Shown here piece by piece: positions 7,540-14,359 of a stretch of DNA of 23,178 nucleotides. Where the stretch lies: contig CAZRKU010000045.1 of assembly GCA_964600685.1 (NCBI GenBank), positions 1-23,178 of the forward strand. Direction: 5' to 3'. The notes below the pieces were generated by a model. That model did no database searches and had not been told where the DNA came from. It was given only the letters and a program-made list of their open reading frames with translations. Source of the stretch: TMP-24 sp964600685 (GTDB taxonomy: Bacteria > Pseudomonadota > Alphaproteobacteria > Rhodobacterales > Rhodobacteraceae). Both the position numbers and the translations under genes were made by a program. The first letter of the stretch is position 1. Every line of letters starts with the position of its first letter.

Positions 7540-8309
7540 TTCCAGATCTTCCACGGCGCCTTGCCTGACGCCCAATGTTCTTCCAGTTCCTGCCGCTCGC
7601 GAATCGTGTCCATCGGCTGCCAGAAGCCCTTGTGTTCCCAGGCACAGAGCTGACCGTCTTCGGCCAGCCCGCGCAGGGGTGCCTGTTCCCAGATCGTCGC
7701 ATCGCCATCGAGATATTTCTCGACCCTGGGCGACAGAACGAAGAAGCCACCGTTGATCAGCCCGCCTTCACCTTGAGGCTTTTCAGAAAAATCCTCGACC
7801 CGCGCGCCGTCCAGCTTCAGCTGACCGAAGCGGCGCGGCGGCGGCACGGCGGTGACAGTCGCCATCTTGCCATGCGCCTTGTGGAAGGCAATGGCGCCTT
7901 TGATGTCCACATCCCCCACCCCGTCGCCATAGGTCAGGCAGAAGGCCTCATCGTCGCGCAGAAAGGGCATGACCCGTGCCAGACGCCCGCCGGTCATGCT
8001 GTCCTGCCCGGTATCGACGAGTGTCACCTTCCACGGCTCGGACGCATTGCGGTGCACGGTCATGCCGCCCGATGCCAGATCGACGGTGATGTCGGACGAA
8101 TGCATGTAGAAGTTGGCGAAATATTCCTTGATCACGTAACCGCGATAGCCAAGGCAGATGATGAACTCGGTGATGCCGTGGGTCCCGTAGATCTTCATGA
8201 TGTGCCACAGGATCGGCCGTCCGCCGATCTCGACCATCGGCTTGGGAATGCGCACCGTTTCTTCGGCCAGCCGCGTGCCAAGTCCGCCGGCGAGGATCAC
8301 GCATTTCAT
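7536..8309 (-). CDS. rfbF: Glucose-1-phosphate cytidylyltransferase
   Basis: A 257-residue nucleotidyltransferase of exactly the usual RfbF length. It starts MKCVILAGGLGTRLAEET and continues RIPKPMVEIGGRPILWHIM, the nucleotide-binding signature of this family. GYRGYVIKEYF and LTYGDGVGDVD are also typical, and the C-terminal end matches RfbF (GFWQPMDTIRERQ). It makes CDP-glucose from CTP and glucose 1-phosphate. The start is ATG 8309, preceded on the minus strand by AGAGGTGG at good spacing; the open frame runs 16 codons further up but without such a site. It is the first gene of the sugar operon, so the promoter should lie in 8310-8420. Confidence 0.96.
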   Translation of the reverse strand: MKCVILAGGLGTRLAEETVRIPKPMVEIGGRPILWHIMKIYGTHGITEFIICLGYRGYVIKEYFANFYMHSSDITVDLASGGMTVHRNASEPWKVTLVDTGQDSMTGGRLARVMPFLRDDEAFCLTYGDGVGDVDIKGAIAFHKAHGKMATVTAVPPPRRFGQLKLDGARVEDFSEKPQGEGGLINGGFFVLSPRVEKYLDGDATIWEQAPLRGLAEDGQLCAWEHKGFWQPMDTIRERQELEEHWASGKAPWKIWK

Positions 8310-8691
8310 CACCAACCACCTCTGCGTCCATGTCCCGACAACCCATCGGTCGGGCAAGAAAATCTAGAATGGTCCGGCGCTTCTGAACAATAGCGCTGAT
8401 GTCAATCCGGGCACCACGCACTGCGACCCACCCGTTCCTTGGACCAATGTCTGGCGGCCATCGAAATTGTCAATGCCCTTGCCACAAATGCCAAGGCCCG
8501 GACTATTGACACCGGAAGGTCATGACTACAATCGCCGGGTGAACTGGCTCCCATTTCGACCGGACAGTTGGACATGACCATGGAGCCTTGGGCCTGGGCC
8601 TGAGCACGTTCTTGGATCTGAAGTTGAAATCATCGCCCGCTTCTGATGGCCAACGGCGACCTGATCGTGAAGGATCACCAGAACCCGACGG
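8310..8691. other. Non-coding gap: sugar-operon leader and 3' side of the catabolic operon
   Basis: No convincing gene is seen in these 382 bases. The left part is the leader of rfbF. The heptamer TGTCAAT/ATTGACA occurs three times: 8400-8406 and 8468-8474 in one orientation, 8505-8511 in the other, the last two forming an inverted repeat with a 30-base spacer. GTCATGAC (8519-8526) is a small palindrome. After the ligase stop there is only a short five-pair stem (TGATC/GATCA near 8661-8676) and no T run, so no intrinsic terminator is evident for the catabolic operon. Confidence 0.6.
8361..8390 (-). promoter_or_regulatory. Weak sigma-70-like promoter candidate for rfbF
   Basis: On the minus strand TTGTTC (8390-8385) and TAGATT (8366-8361) are 18 bases apart, giving a start near 8354 and a leader of about 45 bases to the rfbF ATG. 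The match is partial. A minus-strand TTGACA at 8405-8400 is a better -35 but has no good -10 at the right distance. Confidence 0.28.
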
Positions 8692-10311
8692 TCAGGGAAG
8701 GTCGCGCAGGCGGAACCGCTGGATCTTGCCGGTCTGGGTCTTGGGCAAGGCGTCGGTGAAAATCACCCGGCGCGGGTATTTGTAGGGCGCAATGGTCGCT
8801 TTCACATGGTCCTGCAAAAGCCTGATCATCGCCTTGTCGCCTTCATGACCCGGCGCCAGAACCACATGCGCTTCGACGATCTGCCCGCGCTCCTCGTCCG
8901 CCGCCCCGATCACCGCGCATTCGAGCACCGCCGGATGGGCCAGCAGCGCCGCCTCGACCTCCGGCCCGGCGATGTTGTAACCGGCCGAGACGATCATGTC
9001 GTCATTGCGCGCGGCGAAGTGGAAATAGCCGCCCTGATCCTGCCAGAAGGCGTCGCCCGTGATGTTCCAGCCGTTCTGGACATACTTCTTCTGCCGTTCG
9101 TCCGCCAGGTAGCGGCAACCCGTCGGACCACGGACCGCCAGCCGTCCGACCTCGCCCCGCGGTTTTTCGCGGCCCTCGTCATCGACGATCCGCGCCTCAT
9201 AGCCCGTCACCGGACGTCCCGTGCAGGCCGGGCGGTGGTCGTCGAAACGGTTGGTGATGAAGATATGCAGCATCTCGGTCGCACCGATCCCGTCGAGCAT
9301 CGGTTTGCCGGTCTTTGCCCGCCATTCCTCATAGACCGGCGCGGGCAGGGTCTCGCCCGCGCTGACCGCCGCGCGAAGCGACGAAAGGTCCGCCCCCTCC
9401 GCCATCGCCTTCAGCATCACCCGATAGGCGGTGGGCGCGGTGAAACAGACCGTCGCCTTCAGGGTCTGGATGATCTCGATCATGTTCGGCGGCGTGGCCT
9501 GTTCCAAAAGCGCCGCCGCCGCGCCGAAGCGCAGGGGAAAGACCGCCAGCCCGCCAAGGCCGAAGGTGAAGGCCAGGGGCGGGGAGCCGACGAAGATATC
9601 CTCTGGCGTGACCTTCAGCACTTCTTTCGCATAGCCGTCCGCGATGATCAGCAGATCGCGGTGAAAATGCATCGTCGCCTTCGGCTCGCCCGTGGTGCCG
9701 GAGGTGAACCCCAGCAACGCCACATCATCGCGCCCGGTGTCGACCGCCGTGAAGCGCACGGACTTCGACAGGGCGATCCGGTCCAGCTCCGCATCATGGT
9801 TCGCCGTGCCGTCAAAGCCGATGACGGTCTTCAGATGGGCAGACCCCTTGGCGCAAGTGACCATCTCCTCCATCAGGCGGGTATCGCAAAGCGCATGGCT
9901 GATCTCGGCCTTGCCGACGATCTGCGCAAGCTCGCCGGCCCTGAGCATCGGCATCGTATTGACCACAACCGCGCCCGCCTTGGTCGCGCCCAGCCAGCAG
10001 GCCACCATCGCCGGATTATTGGCTGATCTGATAAGAACACGATTTCCTGGCCTTACGCCATAATCTTCAACCAAGGCGTGAGCGATCCTGTTCGACCAGT
10101 CCGCCAGTTCCTTGTAGGTGCGGATACGTCCGTTGCCGATCAGCGCCGTATGGTCGCCGAAACCCTTCTCGACCATCCGGTCGGTGAGTTCGACCGCAAT
10201 GTTCAGCCGGTCGGGATAGGAAAACCCCTCCAGCGGCAGATCCGGCCAGTCCGCCTCGGGCGGCAGCCGGTCACGGGTAAACATATCGACATGCGCGGAT
10301 GGTCCCAGCAT
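8692..10311 (-). CDS. 2-aminobenzoate-CoA ligase (benzoate-CoA ligase family)
   Basis: A 539-residue acyl-adenylate-forming enzyme with all core motifs in order: FTSGTTGEPK (202-211, phosphate loop), GIGATE (341-346), TGD (418-420), RNDDMIVSAGYNI (435-447, hinge) and PKTQTGKI (523-530, catalytic Lys529). It activates an aromatic acid with ATP and CoA. The family includes benzoate- and 2-aminobenzoate-CoA ligases; anthranilate as substrate is inferred from the fused monooxygenase/reductase in the same operon. ATG 10311 is chosen because AGGG precedes it and a strong hairpin fills the space upstream. An in-frame ATG at 10368, overlapping the Rid stop as ATGA, would add 19 Ala/Glu/Gly-rich residues. 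Last gene of the operon. Confidence 0.88.
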   Translation of the reverse strand: MLGPSAHVDMFTRDRLPPEADWPDLPLEGFSYPDRLNIAVELTDRMVEKGFGDHTALIGNGRIRTYKELADWSNRIAHALVEDYGVRPGNRVLIRSANNPAMVACWLGATKAGAVVVNTMPMLRAGELAQIVGKAEISHALCDTRLMEEMVTCAKGSAHLKTVIGFDGTANHDAELDRIALSKSVRFTAVDTGRDDVALLGFTSGTTGEPKATMHFHRDLLIIADGYAKEVLKVTPEDIFVGSPPLAFTFGLGGLAVFPLRFGAAAALLEQATPPNMIEIIQTLKATVCFTAPTAYRVMLKAMAEGADLSSLRAAVSAGETLPAPVYEEWRAKTGKPMLDGIGATEMLHIFITNRFDDHRPACTGRPVTGYEARIVDDEGREKPRGEVGRLAVRGPTGCRYLADERQKKYVQNGWNITGDAFWQDQGGYFHFAARNDDMIVSAGYNIAGPEVEAALLAHPAVLECAVIGAADEERGQIVEAHVVLAPGHEGDKAMIRLLQDHVKATIAPYKYPRRVIFTDALPKTQTGKIQRFRLRDLP

Positions 10312-10333
10312 CTTTCCCTCCCGTTCTGCACCA

Positions 10334-10365
10334 ACCGCCGCGGCCTCTTCCCGGCCCGCGGCGGT
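10334..10365 (-). promoter_or_regulatory. Strong GC hairpin between the Rid and ligase genes
   Basis: ACCGCCGCGG (10334-10343) and CCGCGGCGGT (10356-10365) form a perfect ten-pair stem with a twelve-base loop that can pair further inside. It starts at the stop of the Rid gene and ends about 20 bases before the ligase ATG. There is no T run on the minus strand, so it is more likely an mRNA-stabilising or attenuating stem than a full terminator. Confidence 0.6.
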
Positions 10366-10772
10366 CATTTCGGCACCACCGCCGTCACCTCGATCTCGAC
10401 CTTGGCGCGATCCTCGACCAGCGCCACCACCTGCACCAGCGCCATGGCCGGATAATGCCGCCCGATCGTCGCCTTGTAGGCCATGCCGATCTCGCGCAGC
10501 GCGCCCAGATAGGCGTGCTTGTCGGTCACAAACCAGGTCATCCGCACGATATGCTCCGGACGCGCCCCGCCCTCGGCCAGGACCGCGACGATGTTCTCCA
10601 GCGCCTGCCGGACCTGCCCGGCGAAATCATCCGTCTCGAACTCCTGATCGGCATTCCAGCCGATCAGCCCGCCCAGAAAGACCATCCGCCCCTCGGCCGC
10701 GACACCGCAGGCATAGCCGGGTGTCGCCTTCCAGCCCCTGGGATGCAGGAAGTGGTGGGGACTGTCAGCCAT
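10365..10772 (-). CDS. Rid (YjgF/YER057c/UK114) family protein lacking the RidA catalytic Arg
   Basis: A 135-residue protein with the Rid fold signatures: GGLIGWN (34-40), QVRQALENIVAVLAEGG (53-69) and the C-terminal KVEIEVTAV (124-132). RidA hydrolyses reactive imines and enamines using an Arg in a motif PARS. Here the aligned segment is YPAMALVQV, so Met110 sits at the Arg position, placing the protein in an Arg-less Rid subgroup whose members are not established deaminases. The start ATG 10772 lies 8 bases inside the end of the thioesterase gene; the longer open frame upstream is the thioesterase out of frame. In an anthranilate pathway an enamine must be turned into a ketone, so a role there is tempting but unproven. 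Confidence 0.85.
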   Translation of the reverse strand: MADSPHHFLHPRGWKATPGYACGVAAEGRMVFLGGLIGWNADQEFETDDFAGQVRQALENIVAVLAEGGARPEHIVRMTWFVTDKHAYLGALREIGMAYKATIGRHYPAMALVQVVALVEDRAKVEIEVTAVVPK

Positions 10773-11187
10773 TCTCTTTGTCCTTCTCGTAAGCGGCCTG
10801 CAGGCGCGCCCGCATGTCGTCCGGCCAGGGCGCCGCGCGCCCCTCAGGCGTGACCCAGACAAGGGTCAGCGCCGCTTCCATCCGCAATTCCTCTCCGCCG
10901 CGCGCCTGAATGTGGAAGGTCGCGGAAGACCCGCCCAACCGTATGACCCCGAGCGTGAAGTAGAGCCGATCCCCCAGCCGGGACGGCGCGCGGAAGCTGG
11001 CGTCGATCTTCACCGTGGGCACGCCGTTGCCATCCCGCATCGTCATCTGCGCGTAGGATCGCCCGACCACCTCGGCGAAGAAATTCTCGGTGACGGAATT
11101 GGTCATCTCGAAATAGCGCGGATAAAAGACGATCCCCGCCGGGTCGCAATGGTTGAACTCGACCTGGATGCGGCGCTTGTAGCTCAT
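10765..11187 (-). CDS. Acyl-CoA thioesterase, 4-hydroxybenzoyl-CoA thioesterase type
   Basis: A 140-residue hot-dog-fold thioesterase. The N-terminal FNHCDPAGIVFYPRYFEM closely follows the active-site segment of Pseudomonas 4-hydroxybenzoyl-CoA thioesterase (GDCDPAGIVWYPNY); Asp15 is the equivalent of the catalytic Asp17. It hydrolyses aromatic or alicyclic CoA thioesters. In this operon it may rescue CoA from dead-end thioesters or act on a pathway intermediate. The ATG 11187 overlaps the acyl-CoA dehydrogenase stop as ATGA; the much longer open frame upstream is the dehydrogenase in another frame. Confidence 0.9.
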   Translation of the reverse strand: MSYKRRIQVEFNHCDPAGIVFYPRYFEMTNSVTENFFAEVVGRSYAQMTMRDGNGVPTVKIDASFRAPSRLGDRLYFTLGVIRLGGSSATFHIQARGGEELRMEAALTLVWVTPEGRAAPWPDDMRARLQAAYEKDKENG

Positions 11188-12320
11188 CCCAGAATGCTCC
11201 GCGCGATGACCACCCGCTGCACGTCCGACGCACCCTCGTAGATGCGCAGCGCCCGGATTTCGCGATAGAGGTGTTCGACGGCGAACCCGTGCCGCACCCC
11301 GTCGCCGCCATGCAGCTGCACCGCCATGTCGATCACGCGGCTCGCGGCCTCGGTCGCGTGCAGCTTGGCCATCGCCGCCTCGCGGCTGACACGGGCCGCG
11401 CCCATGTCCTTCACCCAGGCGGCGCGATAGACCAGAAGCGCCGACGCGTCGATGTCGAGCGCCATGTCCGCCAGATGCCCCTGCACCATCTGCAGATCGG
11501 CCAGCGCCGCCCCCTGGATGTGCCGCGACCGGCATCGCGCCAGCGCCTCGTCGAGCGCGCGCCGGGCGAACCCCAGGGCCGCCGCCCCCACGGTGGCGCG
11601 AAAGACATCGAGAACCGACATGGCGATCCTGAAACCCTCGCCGCCGCGCCCGATCAGCGCCTCGTCGGGCAGCACCACATCGGCGAGCCGAAGATGGGCC
11701 AGCGGATGCGGCGCCATCACCGCGATCCGCGCCACGGTCTCCAGCCCCGGCACGTCGGCGGGCATCAGAAAGGCCGACAGCCCACGCGCGCCCGGCGCCT
11801 CGCCCGTGCGGGCGAAGATCACGTAAACATCGGCAATACCGCCGTTGGAGATATAGGTCTTCTCGCCATTCAGCCGCCAGCCGCCCGCCAGCCGTTCCGC
11901 CGTGGTGGCGGTCGCCGCCACGTCGGACCCCGATCCCGGCTCGGTCAGGGCAAAGGCCGAAATCGCCCGGCCCGTCCGCGTCCGCTCGAGCCAGAGCCGC
12001 TGCCCGGCACTGCCAAAGAGGCTGACCGCCCCCATGCCCAGCCCCTGCATGGCAAAGGCGAAATCCGCCAAGCCGTCATGGCGCGCCAGCGTCTCGCGGA
12101 TCAGGCAAAGCGTGCGCACGTCAAGACGCTCGCCCGCGCCCGCGCCGGAATGGCTGAGCCACCCGCCCTGCCCCAGCATTGCCACCAGCGACCGGCAGGC
12201 CTGATCCACCTCGCCATGATCGACCGGCAGATGCGCCGCGCACCAGTCGTCGAGCCGCGCCGCCAGTGCGCGGTGGCGGTCGTCGAAGAACGGCCAGTCG
12301 AGAAAGGTCTTGTCGCTCAT
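11184..12320 (-). CDS. Acyl-CoA dehydrogenase family protein
   Basis: A 378-residue flavoprotein of usual family length. It shows FALTEPGSGSD (123-133, FAD/substrate signature), GEKTYISNGG (152-161), QLHGGDG (335-341) and YEGASDVQR near the C terminus, where Glu362 is the expected catalytic base. It introduces a double bond next to the CoA thioester. Probable substrate: an alicyclic or ring-opened acyl-CoA formed after ring reduction. The ATG 12320 is set off from the upstream crotonase by 61 bases that contain a hairpin; only a weak ribosome-binding site is seen. The open frame extends upstream into the crotonase region without dehydrogenase features. Confidence 0.9.
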   Translation of the reverse strand: MSDKTFLDWPFFDDRHRALAARLDDWCAAHLPVDHGEVDQACRSLVAMLGQGGWLSHSGAGAGERLDVRTLCLIRETLARHDGLADFAFAMQGLGMGAVSLFGSAGQRLWLERTRTGRAISAFALTEPGSGSDVAATATTAERLAGGWRLNGEKTYISNGGIADVYVIFARTGEAPGARGLSAFLMPADVPGLETVARIAVMAPHPLAHLRLADVVLPDEALIGRGGEGFRIAMSVLDVFRATVGAAALGFARRALDEALARCRSRHIQGAALADLQMVQGHLADMALDIDASALLVYRAAWVKDMGAARVSREAAMAKLHATEAASRVIDMAVQLHGGDGVRHGFAVEHLYREIRALRIYEGASDVQRVVIARSILG

Positions 12321-12353
12321 CGTTTCATTCTGGTCCAAATATCCCGCGGGGGT

Positions 12354-12373
12354 CCGGGGGCGCGAAGCCCCGG
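12354..12373 (-). promoter_or_regulatory. Intercistronic GC hairpin, possible repeat family
   Basis: CCGGGG (12354-12359) pairs with CCCCGG (12368-12373) around GCGCGAAG, with an extra C-G pair possible if one G bulges. It lies just after the crotonase stop in the only sizeable gap in the upper half of this operon. The surrounding text (ATCCCGCGGGGGTCCGGGGG) resembles short GC hairpins I associate with intergenic spaces in Rhodobacterales. No T run follows on the minus strand. Confidence 0.45.
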
Positions 12374-12381
12374 CTCCGCCC

Positions 12382-13194
12382 TCAATTGCCTTCGAATACC
12401 GGCTTTTCCTTCGCCACGAACGCGCGATAGGCCCGTTCGAAATCCCTGGTCTGCATGCAGATCGCCTGGGCCTGCGCCTCGGCCTCGATCGCCTGTTCCA
12501 GCCCCATGTTCCATTCCTGATTGAGCTGGGTCTTGGTGATGCCGTGGGCGAATGTCGGTCCCGCCGCCAGCCGCCGGGCCAGCGCCATCGCCTCGGCCTC
12601 CAGCGCCTCCGGCGCATGAAGCGCGTTCCAGAAACCCCACTCCCGGCCCTCTGCGGCGCCCATCACCCGGCCGGTGTAAAGCAGCTCCGCCGCCCGCCCC
12701 TGCCCGATGATCCGCGGCAGCATGGCGCAGGCGCCCATGTCGCAACCCGCAAGACCCACACGGGTAAAGAGGAAGGCGCATTTCGCCCCGGGCGTGGCCA
12801 GCCGCAGGTCGGCGGCCATCGCGATGATCGCCCCCGCCCCGACCGCCACCCCCTCCACCGCCGCGATGATCGGCTTGCCGCAGCCGATCATCGCCTTCAC
12901 CAGATCGCCGGTCATCCGGGTGAAAGCCAGAAGTTCCTTCATCGGCAGGCCGATCAGCGGGCCGATGATCTCCTGCACGTCGCCGCCCGAACAGAAATTC
13001 CCGCCGTTCGGGGCAAAGACCACCACATCCACATCGTCCGCATAGGCAAGCGCGCGGAACAGGTCGCGCAGTTCGGCGTAGCTGTCGAAGGTCAGGGGAT
13101 TCTTGCGGTCCGGCCGGTTCAGCCGCACCGTCGCCACCCGGTTCTCGACCTGCCAGAGGAAATGCCGGGGAGCGAGCGCCGCCAAACTGGTCAT
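12382..13194 (-). CDS. Crotonase/enoyl-CoA hydratase family protein with altered active site
   Basis: A 270-residue crotonase. The oxyanion-hole segments are present: NFCSGGD (66-72) and GVAVGAGA (115-122). The second segment, VGLAGCDMGACAMLP (146-160), differs from true hydratases: where rat enoyl-CoA hydratase has Glu144 the aligned residue is hydrophobic, while Asp152 is close by. Glu170 (AAELLYTG) aligns with the second catalytic Glu164. Crotonases with such changes often catalyse other reactions, including ring hydrolysis (BadI) or isomerisation. The ATG 13194 overlaps the MarR stop as ATGA. Its operon role could be hydration or hydrolytic ring opening of a 2-ketocyclohexane-carboxyl-CoA type intermediate (inference). 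Confidence 0.88.
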   Translation of the reverse strand: MTSLAALAPRHFLWQVENRVATVRLNRPDRKNPLTFDSYAELRDLFRALAYADDVDVVVFAPNGGNFCSGGDVQEIIGPLIGLPMKELLAFTRMTGDLVKAMIGCGKPIIAAVEGVAVGAGAIIAMAADLRLATPGAKCAFLFTRVGLAGCDMGACAMLPRIIGQGRAAELLYTGRVMGAAEGREWGFWNALHAPEALEAEAMALARRLAAGPTFAHGITKTQLNQEWNMGLEQAIEAEAQAQAICMQTRDFERAYRAFVAKEKPVFEGN

Positions 13195-13622
13195 GTCCTG
13201 CCCATCCGTTTCAGAATCTCCGTCATCTGGTCAAGGTCAGCTTCGCCCAGGCCGGAAAACAGCGCATCGACTTCGGCCTCATGCCCGGTCGCCAGCCCCT
13301 CGAACGAGCGCAACCCCTCCGGCGTCAGGCCGACGAAAACGGTGCGGCGGTCCGCCTCGGACGGCGTGCGCCTGACCAGCCCGTCGGTCTCCAGCCGGTC
13401 GACGACGGCGGTTGCGTTGCCGTTCGACACCAGCAGCATCCGGCTCAGTTCGCTCATTGTCACCCCGTCGCGGCGGCGGTAAAGGGCGGCCATCACGTCA
13501 AAGCGCGGCAGGGTCGTGCCATGGGTCACGCGCAGGTAGTCGCGCAGATGACTTTCCGCGGTGCGGGTCACGCCCAGAATGCGGATCCACGTCTTCAGGC
13601 GGCGCTTGGACAGATCGCTCAC
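13191..13622 (-). CDS. MarR family transcriptional regulator
   Basis: A 143-residue winged-helix regulator of normal MarR length. The recognition region reads VTMSELSRMLLVSNGNATAV, followed by the wing with DRLETDGLVRR and EADRRTVFVGLTPEG, including the typical D-R-R. The start is GTG 13622, overlapping the SDR stop as GTGA. MarR proteins in aromatic-acid operons commonly bind CoA thioesters or the free acid and release DNA. Being encoded inside the operon, it probably controls its own synthesis through the palindromes at 16695-16729 (inference). Confidence 0.92.
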   Translation of the reverse strand: MSDLSKRRLKTWIRILGVTRTAESHLRDYLRVTHGTTLPRFDVMAALYRRRDGVTMSELSRMLLVSNGNATAVVDRLETDGLVRRTPSEADRRTVFVGLTPEGLRSFEGLATGHEAEVDALFSGLGEADLDQMTEILKRMGRT

Positions 13623-14359
13623 AGCTCGCCCCCCGCGATGGCAATCGCCTGGCCATTGATCCCCTCCGACCCCGGCCCGCACAGCCAGAGCGCCGCCGCC
13701 GTGACTTCCGCGGGCGCGATCAGGCGGTTCTGCGGGTTCATCCCCTCAAGCGCCGCCCGCGCTTCGGCCAATGTCCTGCCGGTCTTTTGAGCGATCACCT
13801 GAACCGAATGATCGGTCATCGGCGTGTCCAGAAAACCGGGGCAGATCGCGTTCACCGTCACCGGCCGTCGCGCGATTTCAAGCGCGAGCGAGCGGGTCAG
13901 CCCGATCACCCCATGTTTGGCCGCCGCATAGGGCGCGACCTTCGCATAGCCCCTCAGCCCGGCGGTCGAGGCGATCGAGATCAGCCGCCCCCAGCCCCCC
14001 ATCTGGTTCAGCCCGTCGCGCAGGGTCAGGAAAGCCCCGGTCAGGTTGACGGCGATCATCGCATTCCATCGGGCCAGCGTCGTCCTGGCCAGGACCGCGC
14101 TGTCGGCCTGACCGGCATTCGCGATCACGATGTCGCACGGCCCCGCCCCCCGGAACATCGCCGCGACCGAGGCCTCATCCGTCACGTCGGCCTGAACAAC
14201 CCGGATCGCTGGCGACCGGGCCGCGACGGCCTGAAGCGCCGAAAGCCGCCGCCCGGCTATGACCACTTCGGCCCCGGCGGAGGCAAAGCCAAGGGCCAGG
14301 TTCTCCCCCGCCCCCGATCCGCCGCCGGTGATCAGCACCCGTCTGCCCGAAAGGCTCAT
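13619..14359 (-). CDS. SDR family NAD(P)-dependent oxidoreductase
   Basis: A 246-residue classical short-chain dehydrogenase. TGGGSGAG (nucleotide binding, about 11-18), IANAG, the catalytic Ser within SIASTAG, Tyr-Lys in YAAAKHG, and NAICPGFLDTPM are all present. It should interconvert a hydroxyl and a keto group, possibly the 5-oxo group left by the fused reductase, or a beta-hydroxyacyl-CoA. The ATG 14359 overlaps the upstream stop as ATGA. The open frame starts 25 codons earlier, inside the end of the monooxygenase/reductase gene. Confidence 0.92.
   Translation of the reverse strand: MSLSGRRVLITGGGSGAGENLALGFASAGAEVVIAGRRLSALQAVAARSPAIRVVQADVTDEASVAAMFRGAGPCDIVIANAGQADSAVLARTTLARWNAMIAVNLTGAFLTLRDGLNQMGGWGRLISIASTAGLRGYAKVAPYAAAKHGVIGLTRSLALEIARRPVTVNAICPGFLDTPMTDHSVQVIAQKTGRTLAEARAALEGMNPQNRLIAPAEVTAAALWLCGPGSEGINGQAIAIAGGEL

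Noticed and set aside
6463..8309. Sugar operon as a 3,6-dideoxyhexose (abequose/tyvelose/ascarylose) pathway
   Set aside because: rfbF and rfbG are shared with those pathways, but no PLP-dependent 3-dehydrase or its iron-sulfur reductase is present; a C-methyltransferase takes that place.
8588..8785. Small plus-strand open frame of 65 codons in the intergenic gap
   Set aside because: Low-complexity Arg/Pro/Gly-rich product, no ribosome-binding site, and it runs into the ligase gene on the other strand.
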